64,000 nucleotides of DNA from NCBI GenBank assembly GCA_947628795.1, contig CANRBF010000003.1, positions 124,001 to 188,000 of the forward strand, read 5' to 3'. This DNA comes from an uncultured Monoglobus sp. Its GTDB lineage: Bacteria > Bacillota > Clostridia > Monoglobales > Monoglobaceae. Positions 8,260 to 16,508 of this stretch are shown piece after piece. Both the position numbers and the translations under genes were made by a program. The notes below the pieces were generated by a model. That model was not told where the DNA came from and made no database searches. It saw only the letters and a program-made list of their open reading frames with translations. Every line of letters starts with the position of its first letter. Positions within the stretch are counted from its first letter, which is position 1.

Positions 8260-8724
8260 TCACTCCGATTTTTTCTTGAATATCCACAGCTTGCTGAACA
8301 CATAGTTCAGCACCACGATCACAAACTGCGCGATTATGTTCATAATAAGCTCCGGATAGTGCAGTCCGTTTACCGTCACCGACATGAATATCATCTCGAA
8401 TATGAGAGTCGAAAGACGGGCGGCGAAAAATTGGGCCATTTCTTTGAGGATCGCGGAGGCGCCGCGGACCTTGCTTTTGAACACAAAAATTCGGTTTGTG
8501 ACATACGCGAACAATATCGCGACAATATTTTTAAAAACCAGACAGCCGTTCTGAAGCGCCAGATTATTCGCAAGCCTCAAATTATCGTTGCCGGCCGCCG
8601 CGGCTATCTTGTCAAACGCGAAAACCAGCAGCGCGTACAATACGATCGACACCACGGTCGTCAGCACACCGAAAACCAGATAAAGAATAATTTCCTCGTA
8701 TTTCTTATAAAGCCTCTTGATCAT
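8260..8724 (-). CDS. GtrA family membrane protein
   Basis: A 154-residue protein with four hydrophobic segments. It opens with YLVFGVLTTVVSIVLYALLV and ends with IIAQFVIVVLNYVFSKLWIF, the usual ends of GtrA proteins, with NRIFVFKSK in the middle. GtrA proteins are thought to help move undecaprenyl-linked sugars across the membrane or otherwise support cell-surface glycosylation. The start is supported by a GAGGAG box. It is the first gene of a probable two-gene unit with the DUF5050 protein and has its own promoter at 8754-8782. Confidence 0.88.
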   Translation of the reverse strand: MIKRLYKKYEEIILYLVFGVLTTVVSIVLYALLVFAFDKIAAAAGNDNLRLANNLALQNGCLVFKNIVAILFAYVTNRIFVFKSKVRGASAILKEMAQFFAARLSTLIFEMIFMSVTVNGLHYPELIMNIIAQFVIVVLNYVFSKLWIFKKKSE

Positions 8725-8753
8725 AACAATCTCCTCGTTTAAATAATAGATTT

Positions 8754-8782
8754 ATCATAATACAGTATCGATTTTTTGTCAA
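8754..8782 (-). promoter_or_regulatory. Promoter for gtrA-DUF5050 unit
   Basis: On the minus strand TTGACA (8782-8777) and TATGAT (8759-8754) are 17 bp apart, about 30 bp upstream of the gtrA start codon. Confidence 0.65.
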
Positions 8783-8827
8783 TGAGTTTGGGGCAATTTT
8801 AAGAATTATTTAATATAAACTCGGCTC

Positions 8828-8856
8828 TTGACAGTTTTTTGTCGTTATGATAAAAT
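8828..8856 (+). promoter_or_regulatory. Promoter for the DtxR-type regulator
   Basis: TTGACA at 8828-8833 and TAAAAT at 8851-8856 are 17 bp apart. It faces away from the gtrA promoter. No other sigma-A-like promoter is apparent before the riboswitch at 9318, so this may also drive the riboswitch transcript. Confidence 0.7.
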
Positions 8857-8894
8857 TTTATTATATAAGATAATTTGGTTGGGGTGCATAAATA

Positions 8895-9275
8895 ATGAAG
8901 ATAATGGAATCGGCGGAAAACTATCTTGAAACAATATTGATACTGAAAAACAAAAGCGGCAGTGTCCGCTCTATTGATATTGTCGCGGAGACCGGGTTCA
9001 CCAAGCCCAGCATCAGCCGCGCCGTGAAGCATCTGCGCGAGAACGGATACATAACCGTCGGCGAACACGGCCATATCGATCTGACCGAGTCGGGCAGAGA
9101 GATCGCCGAAAAGATATACGAGCGCCACAGACTGCTCAGCAAATATCTTATGAAGATCGGCGTTTCGGAAGAGACCGCGCTGGAGGACGCGTGCCGTATC
9201 GAGCATGTTATCAGCGAGGAAAGCTTTTCGCGCCTCAAAGAATTTGTAAAAAAATACGAGGGATCGATCTCATAG
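8895..9275 (+). CDS. DtxR/MntR-family metal-dependent regulator (short form)
   Basis: A 126-residue regulator with a winged-helix DNA-binding domain (SIDIVAETGFTKPSISRAVK is the recognition region) and the family's dimerisation helix. The metal-site motif reads ACRIEHVIS, matching the Cys-x-x-Glu-His of iron-type DtxR rather than the Glu of MntR, and YERHRLL supplies the second-site His. The N-terminal ligand position (Met in DtxR, Asp in MntR) reads Asn in AENYLE. It lacks the C-terminal SH3-like domain, like MntR. It probably represses metal-uptake genes when metal is bound. The cobalamin riboswitch starts about 40 nt after its stop codon with no clear promoter between, so it may be co-transcribed with the B12-regulated gene. 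The target is unknown. Confidence 0.85.
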   Translation: MKIMESAENYLETILILKNKSGSVRSIDIVAETGFTKPSISRAVKHLRENGYITVGEHGHIDLTESGREIAEKIYERHRLLSKYLMKIGVSEETALEDACRIEHVISEESFSRLKEFVKKYEGSIS

Positions 9276-9317
9276 CTCAGAACAAAGCTTTGGGAGCCGA
9301 GATAAATCGAATATGAT

Positions 9318-9480
9318 TAAACGGTGCGGACGCCGAGGCGTCCGATAATAGGGAATGCGGGTGAAAATCCCGAGCAGTCCTGCTGCCGTGATGGGGAGCG
9401 CAGCGGCAACGCGCCACTGATTTTAAATCGGGAAGGCGCCGCGGCGCGATGAACCTTAGCCGGAAGACCTGCCTTTAATC
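9318..9480 (+). ncRNA. Cobalamin riboswitch
   Basis: The conserved adenosylcobalamin aptamer is readable by eye. It contains ATAGGGAATGCGGGTGAAAA (about 9348-9367), the GCAGTCCTGC and GCGCCACTG segments, and the B12 box AGCCGGAAGACCTGCC at 9458-9473. It sits in the leader of the SLH-anchored toroid/DUF4430 gene, which ties that gene to B12 supply. An intrinsic terminator follows at 9554, so ligand binding would stop transcription. Boundaries are approximate. Confidence 0.93.
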
Positions 9481-9519
9481 AGCCTATTATAATTCACAGG
9501 GTCTTGAATTGGGCAATCG

Positions 9520-9551
9520 CACCGAGCCGTTTTTCGGTCCGCGGTGTTTTT
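9520..9551 (+). promoter_or_regulatory. Hairpin in riboswitch expression platform
   Basis: CACCG (9520-9524) and CCG pair with CGG and CGGTG (9542-9546), followed by five T. It could be a first terminator or part of the switch between aptamer and terminator folds. Confidence 0.4.
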
Positions 9552-9553
9552 GT

Positions 9554-9580
9554 GCCTGCGCCCTGCGCGGGTATTTTTTT
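9554..9580 (+). terminator. Intrinsic terminator of the cobalamin riboswitch
   Basis: A perfect seven-pair stem CCTGCGC/GCGCGGG with a three-base loop (9555-9571) is followed by TATTTTTTT. It ends about 20 nt before the start codon, leaving the ribosome binding site AAAGGAGG just beyond it. This is the expected layout for transcriptional control by B12. Confidence 0.85.
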
Positions 9581-9601
9581 ATAATTAAAGGAGGACTTTT
9601 T

Positions 9602-11836
9602 ATGACACCAAAGAAACAGACAACAAAACTTGCCGCCATTCTGCTGGCGGTCATCATAGCAATGCAGACATTTTGTCTCGGTGCCGCCGCTGACGAGAGC
9701 GAAGCAAAGACGGTCACCGTTATGATCTCGGACGATCGAGCTGCGGCCGAGCCTTCGGCGGCTCCGTCAGCCGAGCCCTCGGAAACGCCTTCGCCCGAGC
9801 CATCGAGCGCTCCTTCGAAAGCGCCATCCGAGGATATCGAGACGAAGGATCGGATCCCCGTTCTGCTTGACAGCATTTCAAGATCGTACGCGGACACGAG
9901 CGACCCGTGGGCCCTATTTGACATGGCGCGCGGCGGATATGAAAAAGATCTTTCGGACAAGGCCGAATCGCTCCAAAAGCTGACCGACGAGGCGTATGCC
10001 GCCGACACAATCGGCGCGGTCTCCAAATACGGTTTGGCTATAGGCACTCTCGGCGGAAATCTCAAAAAGCTCACCACATCGGACGGCGAACAGTTTGACC
10101 TGATCGACGATCTCGCGTCTTTTGGGCCCTCGGATATATCCCATATAACCGACGCGGTTTTCGCTATGACGGTCTACGACTCGGGAAATTACGCCGTCGG
10201 CGGCAACCTGACGCGCGAGGCTTTGCTTGACTACATACTCACAAGCCGAAACAGCGACGGCATCTGGGGATACGAATGGGGCGGACAGAGCTTTCCGGAC
10301 TATGACTCGACCGCCATGGCGCTGAACGCGCTGGCGAAATACTATAACGCGGGTTCCGCCAAAGCCGCGGGGCTGAGCGAGGAAACCTACGGTCAAATCA
10401 AGTCCGCCGTTTCGGATATAATCAATATCCTGTCCGCGGCCCAGAGCGAAAGCGGCACATTCTACAGCTCGAACACCGACGCGATGGTAGTGATCGGCCT
10501 TAGCGCCGTCGGGATCGACCCGTCAAGCGACGCGCGCTTTGTCAAAGGCGGCAGCGCGGTCGACGGCCTGGCGGGCTACGCGCTGGCAGACAACAGCGGA
10601 TTCGGATTTTCGGACAACACCGAGTTCAACGCTCTCGCCACCGAACAGAGCTTCCGCGCCCTGATCGCGTACAGCGCGTTTAAAAACGGCGGCGGCAAGC
10701 CGTTCAATATTTATACCGACAAAATAACAGCCCCAAGCGGCTCGGGCAGCGGTTCGGGTTCGGGCGGCTCGGGCTCCGGCGGCTTTGACTCGGGCAAAAT
10801 AACGATTTATGTCACGCTGAAGGGCGACACCGTCCACGGCAGCGGGAAGCACAGCGGAGGCTATCCCACATGGATCGCCGAGACCGCGGCGTCTGTTCCA
10901 AAGGGCGGCAAAGCCTCGGACGCGGTCATGGCGGCGCTTTCCGCGAAAGGCTACACCGCCGACGGCATCGACAGCGGATATATAAAATCGATCACCACGC
11001 CCGACGGCGTGAAGCTGAGCGAGTTTGACAACGGCAAAAACAGCGGCTGGCTGTACACCGTAAACGGCGTCTCTCCTTCGGTGGGGATCGGCTCGTACAC
11101 CGTGAAGGAAGGCGACCGCATTACGCTTTACTACAGCGACGACTACACAAAGGGAAACGGCTCGGAAAGCGATCGGGAGAGCGGCGGTTCTTTCGGGGCC
11201 GCGCCCGATAATACAGAAGCCTCGGAGCCGCCCGCTCAAATTTCAAAAGAAACGCCTTCCCCGTCCGCCGCTCCCTCTTCCGCCCCCGCGGAAAAAAGCG
11301 GTTTTGCTGACGTTTCTCCCGAGCACTGGGCATATGATCATATAACTTATCTCAGCCGCCGCGGAATTATGAGCGGTTATCCCGACGGAAGATTTTCGCC
11401 CGACGGAAATATCACCCGCGCCGAGCTGACCGCCGTTCTCTGCCGCGCCTTCGGAAACGGCGGAACCGCCGAGTACACAAACGGAACATTCTCGGATGTG
11501 AACAAGGATGATTGGCATTCGGGATATATCGCTTGGGCAGCCGCGGCGGGATTTGTGAACGGATATCCCGACGGCAGCTTCATGCCGGACAGCGACGTCA
11601 CGCGCGAGGACATATGCGTGATCTTGTCGCGAATCTGCGGGGCCCTCGAAAAAGACGGAGGCACATTCCAAACGGAATATTTCGCCGACCAAAACGAGAT
11701 ATCCGATTACGCGACAGACGCCGTTCAAAAAATGCGGAGCATGGGAATAGTCGGCGGCAAGGAAAACAATATGTTTGAGCCGAAAGCTCCCGCGACCCGA
11801 GCCGAGGCCGCCAAAATGATCCGCGGCCTTCTGTAG
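9602..11836 (+). CDS. SLH-anchored surface protein with alpha/alpha-toroid and DUF4430 domains, B12-riboswitch controlled
   Basis: A 744-residue exported protein. A signal peptide (residues 1-28) is followed by a Pro/Ser/Glu linker and a toroid region from about 100 to 375 with TSRNSDGIWGYEWGG and YDSTAMALNALAKY. A Gly/Ser linker near 380-396 leads to a DUF4430 domain (about 397-515) with KNSGWLYTVNG, PSVGIGSY and KEGDRITLYY. Three SLH repeats run from about 566 to the end (FADVSPEHWAYD, GYPDGRFSPDG, TRAE motifs) and would bind cell-wall polymer. The domain order toroid then DUF4430 is that of intrinsic factor/transcobalamin. The riboswitch upstream makes cobalamin binding the best hypothesis. 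The ATG at 9602 follows AAAGGAGG; upstream in-frame codons fall within the terminator region. Binding itself is unproven. Confidence 0.88.
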   Translation: MTPKKQTTKLAAILLAVIIAMQTFCLGAAADESEAKTVTVMISDDRAAAEPSAAPSAEPSETPSPEPSSAPSKAPSEDIETKDRIPVLLDSISRSYADTSDPWALFDMARGGYEKDLSDKAESLQKLTDEAYAADTIGAVSKYGLAIGTLGGNLKKLTTSDGEQFDLIDDLASFGPSDISHITDAVFAMTVYDSGNYAVGGNLTREALLDYILTSRNSDGIWGYEWGGQSFPDYDSTAMALNALAKYYNAGSAKAAGLSEETYGQIKSAVSDIINILSAAQSESGTFYSSNTDAMVVIGLSAVGIDPSSDARFVKGGSAVDGLAGYALADNSGFGFSDNTEFNALATEQSFRALIAYSAFKNGGGKPFNIYTDKITAPSGSGSGSGSGGSGSGGFDSGKITIYVTLKGDTVHGSGKHSGGYPTWIAETAASVPKGGKASDAVMAALSAKGYTADGIDSGYIKSITTPDGVKLSEFDNGKNSGWLYTVNGVSPSVGIGSYTVKEGDRITLYYSDDYTKGNGSESDRESGGSFGAAPDNTEASEPPAQISKETPSPSAAPSSAPAEKSGFADVSPEHWAYDHITYLSRRGIMSGYPDGRFSPDGNITRAELTAVLCRAFGNGGTAEYTNGTFSDVNKDDWHSGYIAWAAAAGFVNGYPDGSFMPDSDVTREDICVILSRICGALEKDGGTFQTEYFADQNEISDYATDAVQKMRSMGIVGGKENNMFEPKAPATRAEAAKMIRGLL

Positions 11837-11851
11837 CGGCGCACGCAACAC

Positions 11852-11883
11852 AAAAGCTCCCGAAATCGAATTCGGGAGCTTTT
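11852..11883. terminator. Bidirectional terminator
   Basis: AAAAGCTCCCGAA (11852-11864) pairs perfectly with TTCGGGAGCTTTT (11871-11883) around a six-base loop. It lies between two convergent genes and has A and T tracts on both sides, so it can serve both. Confidence 0.92.
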
Positions 11884-11894
11884 ATTATTGAATT

Positions 11895-12689
11895 TTAATC
11901 TCCGTATATTCCGGCTCGGTCGTTCACCACGAAATACCTGAGATCCTCCTCTGTGAGCCTGAGCCGTCCGTACGCGTCGCCCTTTATATAACCCTTGTTG
12001 ACCAGCTTGGTCACTGTGGGAACCGCCCAGTCGGGCATGTTGGCGTCGATATAATCATAATACACCGTGGTATCGGACGTTGTATTTGCAGCAACCTGCT
12101 GGACCGGGATCTTATACTCGGGAGCCTTTGTCGCGGTGGGTCTCTGGTACTCGGCGATGCTCATACCGTTTATCCATATATTGACCGCCTTGTTCTCGCT
12201 GATATAATACATAGTCGCGCCCAAAGCGGTAAGATCGCCCACATAAATGAAGGTGTAGCCCGTGATACCCGAAAAGCCCTGTACCTGATACTCATAATCG
12301 TTTATGTAAACCTTGATGCTTGATGCGTACACGTCGCACTGCTTGGTGCCCAGCTGACTGTCCTTTGGCAGATAAACCGGTATCGGGTTGGGATACATAT
12401 TCGAGTTTCTAAAGATACGCAGCGTGCGGTTCGTGCTGTCCCACAGCACATCAAATCCGTACTTGCTCAGATCCTCCACGGCCACCATCGGATAACCGTT
12501 GACGATCCAAGACGGGATGGCATAGTGATTTATGTAGGTCACAATATCGGTATACTGCGCCTGACCCACATATTCGCCGGGTTTTTGTATAGCCTTGTAA
12601 TCCGCCGAAACCGGGAACGCATACAGCGAAACCAACAAAACGGCGGCTATACAAATTGAAATTATTCTTTTGGATACAATCTTTTTCAT
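11895..12689 (-). CDS. Exported stalk-domain (copper amine oxidase N-like) protein with a terminal SLH-like segment
   Basis: A 264-residue secreted protein with a signal peptide (MKKIVSKR, hydrophobic core, PVSADY). Residues 45-175 carry repeated motifs (IVNGYPMVAVEDLSKYGFDV, YINDYEYQV, FIYVGDLTALGATM) resembling the copper-amine-oxidase N-terminal/stalk domain common in clostridial surface proteins. No amine oxidase catalytic domain is present. The C-terminal 50 residues (WAVPTVTKLVNKGYIKGD, then LTEEDLRYFVV) resemble a single SLH repeat. The start at 12689 has AAAGGAG nine bases upstream; the ATG at 12698 abuts that box. Probably a cell-wall structural or binding protein; function unknown. 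Confidence 0.65.
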   Translation of the reverse strand: MKKIVSKRIISICIAAVLLVSLYAFPVSADYKAIQKPGEYVGQAQYTDIVTYINHYAIPSWIVNGYPMVAVEDLSKYGFDVLWDSTNRTLRIFRNSNMYPNPIPVYLPKDSQLGTKQCDVYASSIKVYINDYEYQVQGFSGITGYTFIYVGDLTALGATMYYISENKAVNIWINGMSIAEYQRPTATKAPEYKIPVQQVAANTTSDTTVYYDYIDANMPDWAVPTVTKLVNKGYIKGDAYGRLRLTEEDLRYFVVNDRAGIYGD

Positions 12690-12886
12690 ATAACACATCT
12701 CCTTTCACGGTTTTATATGCAAAGACGTATCGCCTTTTATCCGCGTTTTTTGTCTCTATAGTATTAGACGACATTTTTTCAAAAAAGTTGCATTTATTTT
12801 TCAATTTGCTTAAATATTATACACAGTATATTATATCAAATATTTTGAAAAATGCAAGTGTTTTTTTAAATCTTTTAAAATTATCT
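12690..12886. other. AT-rich intergenic region
   Basis: The 197 bp between two same-strand surface-protein genes is AT-rich and presumably holds the promoter of the downstream gene and the end of the upstream transcript. I see no convincing terminator or consensus promoter. Confidence 0.4.
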
Positions 12887-15800
12887 TTATCTCATTACAA
12901 CGGTAATATCTGTCGCGCCCAGCCTGATACGGGTGAACACCTCGCAGCCCTGTTCTATATCCGACGCGTCGCCGACATACAGCTTGCGGCTGTTTTTGTT
13001 GTAAACATATACCGAGCCCGCCGTCGGCACCGTTCTTAAAACATTATCACCGCCCGCCGACAGCAAAAACTTGTCCGCGAACTTATGCTCTACCATGCCG
13101 AAAGCCGTATAGAGCTCGCTGTAATACTGGTCGGCGCTGAGGGCTCCGTAGTCGCCCAGATTTTTTTCATAATAGGCGCTTCGGTCTATAACGTCGCGTG
13201 TCAGAAGCATACGGAAAGCGGAACACACTCCGTCCCGCTCGGAAAACTGCATGACCTCGCCCGCGCTGAACGGGTTTTCTCCGTTTTTGGTCGACCTTTC
13301 GGCGTATCCTGCGATCCATGAGCCGGTCCTGTCGGCGGCGCCCTCGGCGTCAAACAAGATATCGCGTTTCTCGCCGTTTACGTACGCGCTCAGGCTGAGC
13401 CGCTCGCTGCCGTCCTCGGCTATGAATCTGCCCGCGCTCTCGATAACGCAGACCGAGCTGTAGTTATATACCGATCCGCTGTCATCGGCGCTCTTTATCA
13501 CGACCGCGCCCGCCTTGTACTCGTCGCTCAAATCAAAAATCTGAACGTTATAGGCGGTGTCTGAAAGCAGCTCTGACTTTCCTCCCACTCTGTATTTGGT
13601 CAGGTCAGAAACGTCATTCGGAACCGTGAAAACCTTGGTTGAAGGATCCAACTGATACTTGGACGCGAACACGCCTAAACTGTCGTAATACTTTGCGGAC
13701 TCGGAGACATAATTTCTCGCGAATCTGCCCGGGTCCGGCACACCGTTTATGTCGTCGGCGGTTTGGAGCTCGCCGACAGAGCCGTCGGCCTTCGTTGTGA
13801 ACTTGACAAGCTGGGGCTGAAGCTCCGCGAACTTGTCAAGCGAGAATTTCTCGCCGTTTAAGATCGAAGAAGCCTTCGCGGTCAGCGTTTCGGCCTTGCC
13901 GCTTTCGGTCACGACCTGAAGCATTACAGAATCCGAGAACAGATCCCCCGAAAGATCCACCGATTTGAGATAGCCGTATCTCATAGCCGAGACCGATTCG
14001 GAGGTATCGGCAATATTTCCGTTTATGTCAAGATACGCGGTGATCTCCCCGCCCGCGGCATTAAGCTCGCGGCCGCTGTTTTTGAAATACTCCGACAGAG
14101 CGTAGCTCTCGCCGCCTATCATATACTCGTTGTCGGCTCGGTTCACCATGGTTATCTCGCCTACGGCGGTGTCAAGCGAAATTCTTATGTCAACGATTTT
14201 TCCGTCGGGGCTTTTGGCGACATTTACGACCTGACCGCGGCTCAGCGTAAAGTCGGGATCGTACTCGATTTTCTCACCGTCCCGGCTCAGCATAACTTTT
14301 TCCGCCTCGTCAAGGTGCAGATTTACCGCGCCGATGTTTTTATCGCTTATTACACCGCCGAGACGCGCGGAACCGCTCGGAACATACGTTTCAAAATCAT
14401 ATATCAAAACATAGTCGGCGCTGCCGCCGCGGTTGGAAATAATTTTCATAAAGCCGCATTTAAAAGGCAGCTTTCCGTCATCCAAAAGCCCCGCTCGGGT
14501 CAGAAATTGATAATTATATATTATCTTCGTATCATCGCTGATCGGCACCCGCCTCTCGGCTCCGTCCGCCTCGCAGTATATCGCTCCGTTTTCGAATCTG
14601 TCGTAATCGTTATGATCTATGTCGGTCACGGTGGTTCCGTTTCCCTTTTCGAAATACACCGCGGTGTATTCTCCGCCATTGTTTTTAAGATACACCGTGC
14701 CGCGCATACCGAGATAGGGGAGCATGTCAAAACTACCGAGATCATAAATTTCCCCGCCTATCATAAAGCGCGAGCCGCTTGTGTTGTTTTCGGCGTACAC
14801 GCCGGCTCCGCCCACATCGGTCACTTCTCCGACGCGGGTTATGATGTCGTGGTAGCGGCTGAGTATCGTCTCTTCTCCGTAGCTGTAAACATTGTTTCCG
14901 CCGTAGGTGTTCTGCGCCACAACGGGCACATCGAGAGCGTTATCCATAAGCGCGGCCGCCTCGCCGCGTATCAGCGGTTCCTCGTAATTCTCGCCGAGCC
15001 CGCCGAGCAGCGACAGCCTCGATGCCTCGCGCAGAAATCCCTCGGGATAGCCGCCGCGATCAAGAGCCGCCGCGGTATAGCCCAGCGACGAGACCATTAT
15101 CTTGAGCGCATCGCGCAGCGTGATATTATCCTCGGGGTTGAATTTACCGTTCTCATCGCCATTAACCACGCCCAGCGAATAGAGCGCGTATATCGCGCCG
15201 GCTCCCCAGTAATCCGATTCAACGTCCGAGAACACTTTTTTAAACCCGCCCGGCTCCACAGTCTCGCTGAGCGCCAGCAGTCTTGACACCATCGCGCTGA
15301 ACTCGGCGCGGGTTATCGTGCCCTCGGGGTTAAACTCGGTCTCGCTGTAGCCGCTGATGAGACCTAAGTTTTTGAGCTTGGCGGTGGAATCGTAAAAATC
15401 CGTTCCGACACAGTCGGCGAATCCTATACTGTCGGTGACGCGGCTCTTGAGCTCCACGCTCTCTATGCAGGGAGACCAGGGCGTGCCGCCCACGTTTCCG
15501 AAGGTCACTCTGATCTTAGCCGCTTCCTCGGGCAGCTTTTTAAGACTGTAGTGAACGGGTATCCACTTGCCCGAAACCGAGTCCTCTGTTATTATCGGAT
15601 TGAATTTTTTATAGTTTTCACCGTCCGAGGAATACTCGAAGGTAAAGTGGGATATCGCCTCGTTTGGCGCGTAGGCGGTGTGGAACACGAGATAGCCGTT
15701 TTGCGGCGCGTCGTACTCTATCCATTCCGCCTCCGATGTCACTCTTATCAGGTGGGTGTCGTCGCCGCTGAAGGCGTACTTGTTTTCCTCGGTGACTACG

Positions 15801-15985
15801 TCTATCGCCAGTCCCTCGCTGTGGGCGGCCGACACCGAAAAGTCCGCCAGATCGTCGAACATGACAAAATCAGACGCGCCGCTCTCCTCGGCCGCCGCAA
15901 CATTGAGCCGCGGAACCAAAAGCAGAGCCGCTAAGAACGCCGCTGTTATTATTCTTATGTATTTTTTTGATTTAAAACTCATCAT
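12887..15985 (-). CDS. Large SLH-domain surface protein
   Basis: A protein of about 1032 residues with a signal peptide ending near VAAAEES. Residues 45-175 form a beta-rich module with FEYSSDGENYKKF, GKWIPVHY and TPWSPCIESV. SLH repeats follow (FADCVGTDFYDSTAKL, GYSETEFNPEGTITRAE; then FSDVESDYWGAGAI, GDENGKFNPEDN). A third diverged repeat ends in LIRGEAAALMDNAL. The remaining 650 residues are beta-rich with no family I recognise. MMSFKSKK at 15985 is chosen because GGGAGA lies seven bases upstream; ATG codons at 16006 and 15991 are too far from or too close to that box. It is 13 nt downstream of nrdG. The N-terminal module resembles one in the 16501-18930 protein. Role inferred: cell-surface attachment or polysaccharide binding. 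Confidence 0.75.
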   Translation of the reverse strand: MMSFKSKKYIRIITAAFLAALLLVPRLNVAAAEESGASDFVMFDDLADFSVSAAHSEGLAIDVVTEENKYAFSGDDTHLIRVTSEAEWIEYDAPQNGYLVFHTAYAPNEAISHFTFEYSSDGENYKKFNPIITEDSVSGKWIPVHYSLKKLPEEAAKIRVTFGNVGGTPWSPCIESVELKSRVTDSIGFADCVGTDFYDSTAKLKNLGLISGYSETEFNPEGTITRAEFSAMVSRLLALSETVEPGGFKKVFSDVESDYWGAGAIYALYSLGVVNGDENGKFNPEDNITLRDALKIMVSSLGYTAAALDRGGYPEGFLREASRLSLLGGLGENYEEPLIRGEAAALMDNALDVPVVAQNTYGGNNVYSYGEETILSRYHDIITRVGEVTDVGGAGVYAENNTSGSRFMIGGEIYDLGSFDMLPYLGMRGTVYLKNNGGEYTAVYFEKGNGTTVTDIDHNDYDRFENGAIYCEADGAERRVPISDDTKIIYNYQFLTRAGLLDDGKLPFKCGFMKIISNRGGSADYVLIYDFETYVPSGSARLGGVISDKNIGAVNLHLDEAEKVMLSRDGEKIEYDPDFTLSRGQVVNVAKSPDGKIVDIRISLDTAVGEITMVNRADNEYMIGGESYALSEYFKNSGRELNAAGGEITAYLDINGNIADTSESVSAMRYGYLKSVDLSGDLFSDSVMLQVVTESGKAETLTAKASSILNGEKFSLDKFAELQPQLVKFTTKADGSVGELQTADDINGVPDPGRFARNYVSESAKYYDSLGVFASKYQLDPSTKVFTVPNDVSDLTKYRVGGKSELLSDTAYNVQIFDLSDEYKAGAVVIKSADDSGSVYNYSSVCVIESAGRFIAEDGSERLSLSAYVNGEKRDILFDAEGAADRTGSWIAGYAERSTKNGENPFSAGEVMQFSERDGVCSAFRMLLTRDVIDRSAYYEKNLGDYGALSADQYYSELYTAFGMVEHKFADKFLLSAGGDNVLRTVPTAGSVYVYNKNSRKLYVGDASDIEQGCEVFTRIRLGATDITVVMR

Positions 15986-15998
15986 ATCCATTCTCCCG

Positions 15999-16508
15999 TT
16001 ATTCAAAAGTATGCACGGTTTTTCCCCTGTCTTTCATGGTTTTTTTGAGATCTATCATTCGTTGGTTTTTGCTGCCGCGGAACCTTGTCAAGAGGCTCCG
16101 CTCGCTCATGACGAACCTGCCGTCGATCAGCACGTCCGCAATATTCAAAAGCCGCAGTATATCGCCGTTTTCGCGGCTCATTTTCAAAAGCTGCTCAAAG
16201 GTGTAGCCCGAGTATACCGTCACGTTTTTGCCGCTTTCAACAACCTTCTCGCCTAAATCTGCCAGCGGACCGGGCTGGCAGAACGGCTCGCCGCCCGAAA
16301 ACGTTATGCCGCTGAGCAGCGGATTCTTTTTGAACTCTTTGAATATATTCTCGGTGTCCTCATATGTGCCGCCCGAAAAATCATGGGTCTCGGGATTGTG
16401 GCAGCCCGGGCAATGATGGGGACAGCCCTGCACGAACAACACGTATCTGATGCCCTCGCCGTCGGTTATCGACTCCGGAACGATCCCCGCGATTTTAAGC
16501 TTACTCAT
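15999..16508 (-). CDS. nrdG: Anaerobic ribonucleoside-triphosphate reductase activating protein
   Basis: A 169-residue radical SAM protein of normal NrdG length. The cluster motif CPHHCPGC (Cys-x3-Cys-x2-Cys) is near residue 29-36, followed by NPETHDFSGG, then GITFSGGEPFCQP, characteristic of NrdG. It makes the glycyl radical in class III ribonucleotide reductase NrdD, which supplies dNTPs without oxygen. No nrdD is in the window. Its ATG overlaps the stop of the upstream cohesin/SLH/dockerin gene by eight bases (ATGAGTAA), so translation is probably coupled. Its placement among surface-protein genes is odd. Confidence 0.93.
   Translation of the reverse strand: MSKLKIAGIVPESITDGEGIRYVLFVQGCPHHCPGCHNPETHDFSGGTYEDTENIFKEFKKNPLLSGITFSGGEPFCQPGPLADLGEKVVESGKNVTVYSGYTFEQLLKMSRENGDILRLLNIADVLIDGRFVMSERSLLTRFRGSKNQRMIDLKKTMKDRGKTVHTFE

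Noticed and set aside
14315-15286. Long plus-strand open frame opposite the large SLH gene
   Set aside because: Antisense shadow. The minus-strand frame has a signal peptide, SLH repeats and a ribosome binding site; this one has no recognisable domain or start signal.
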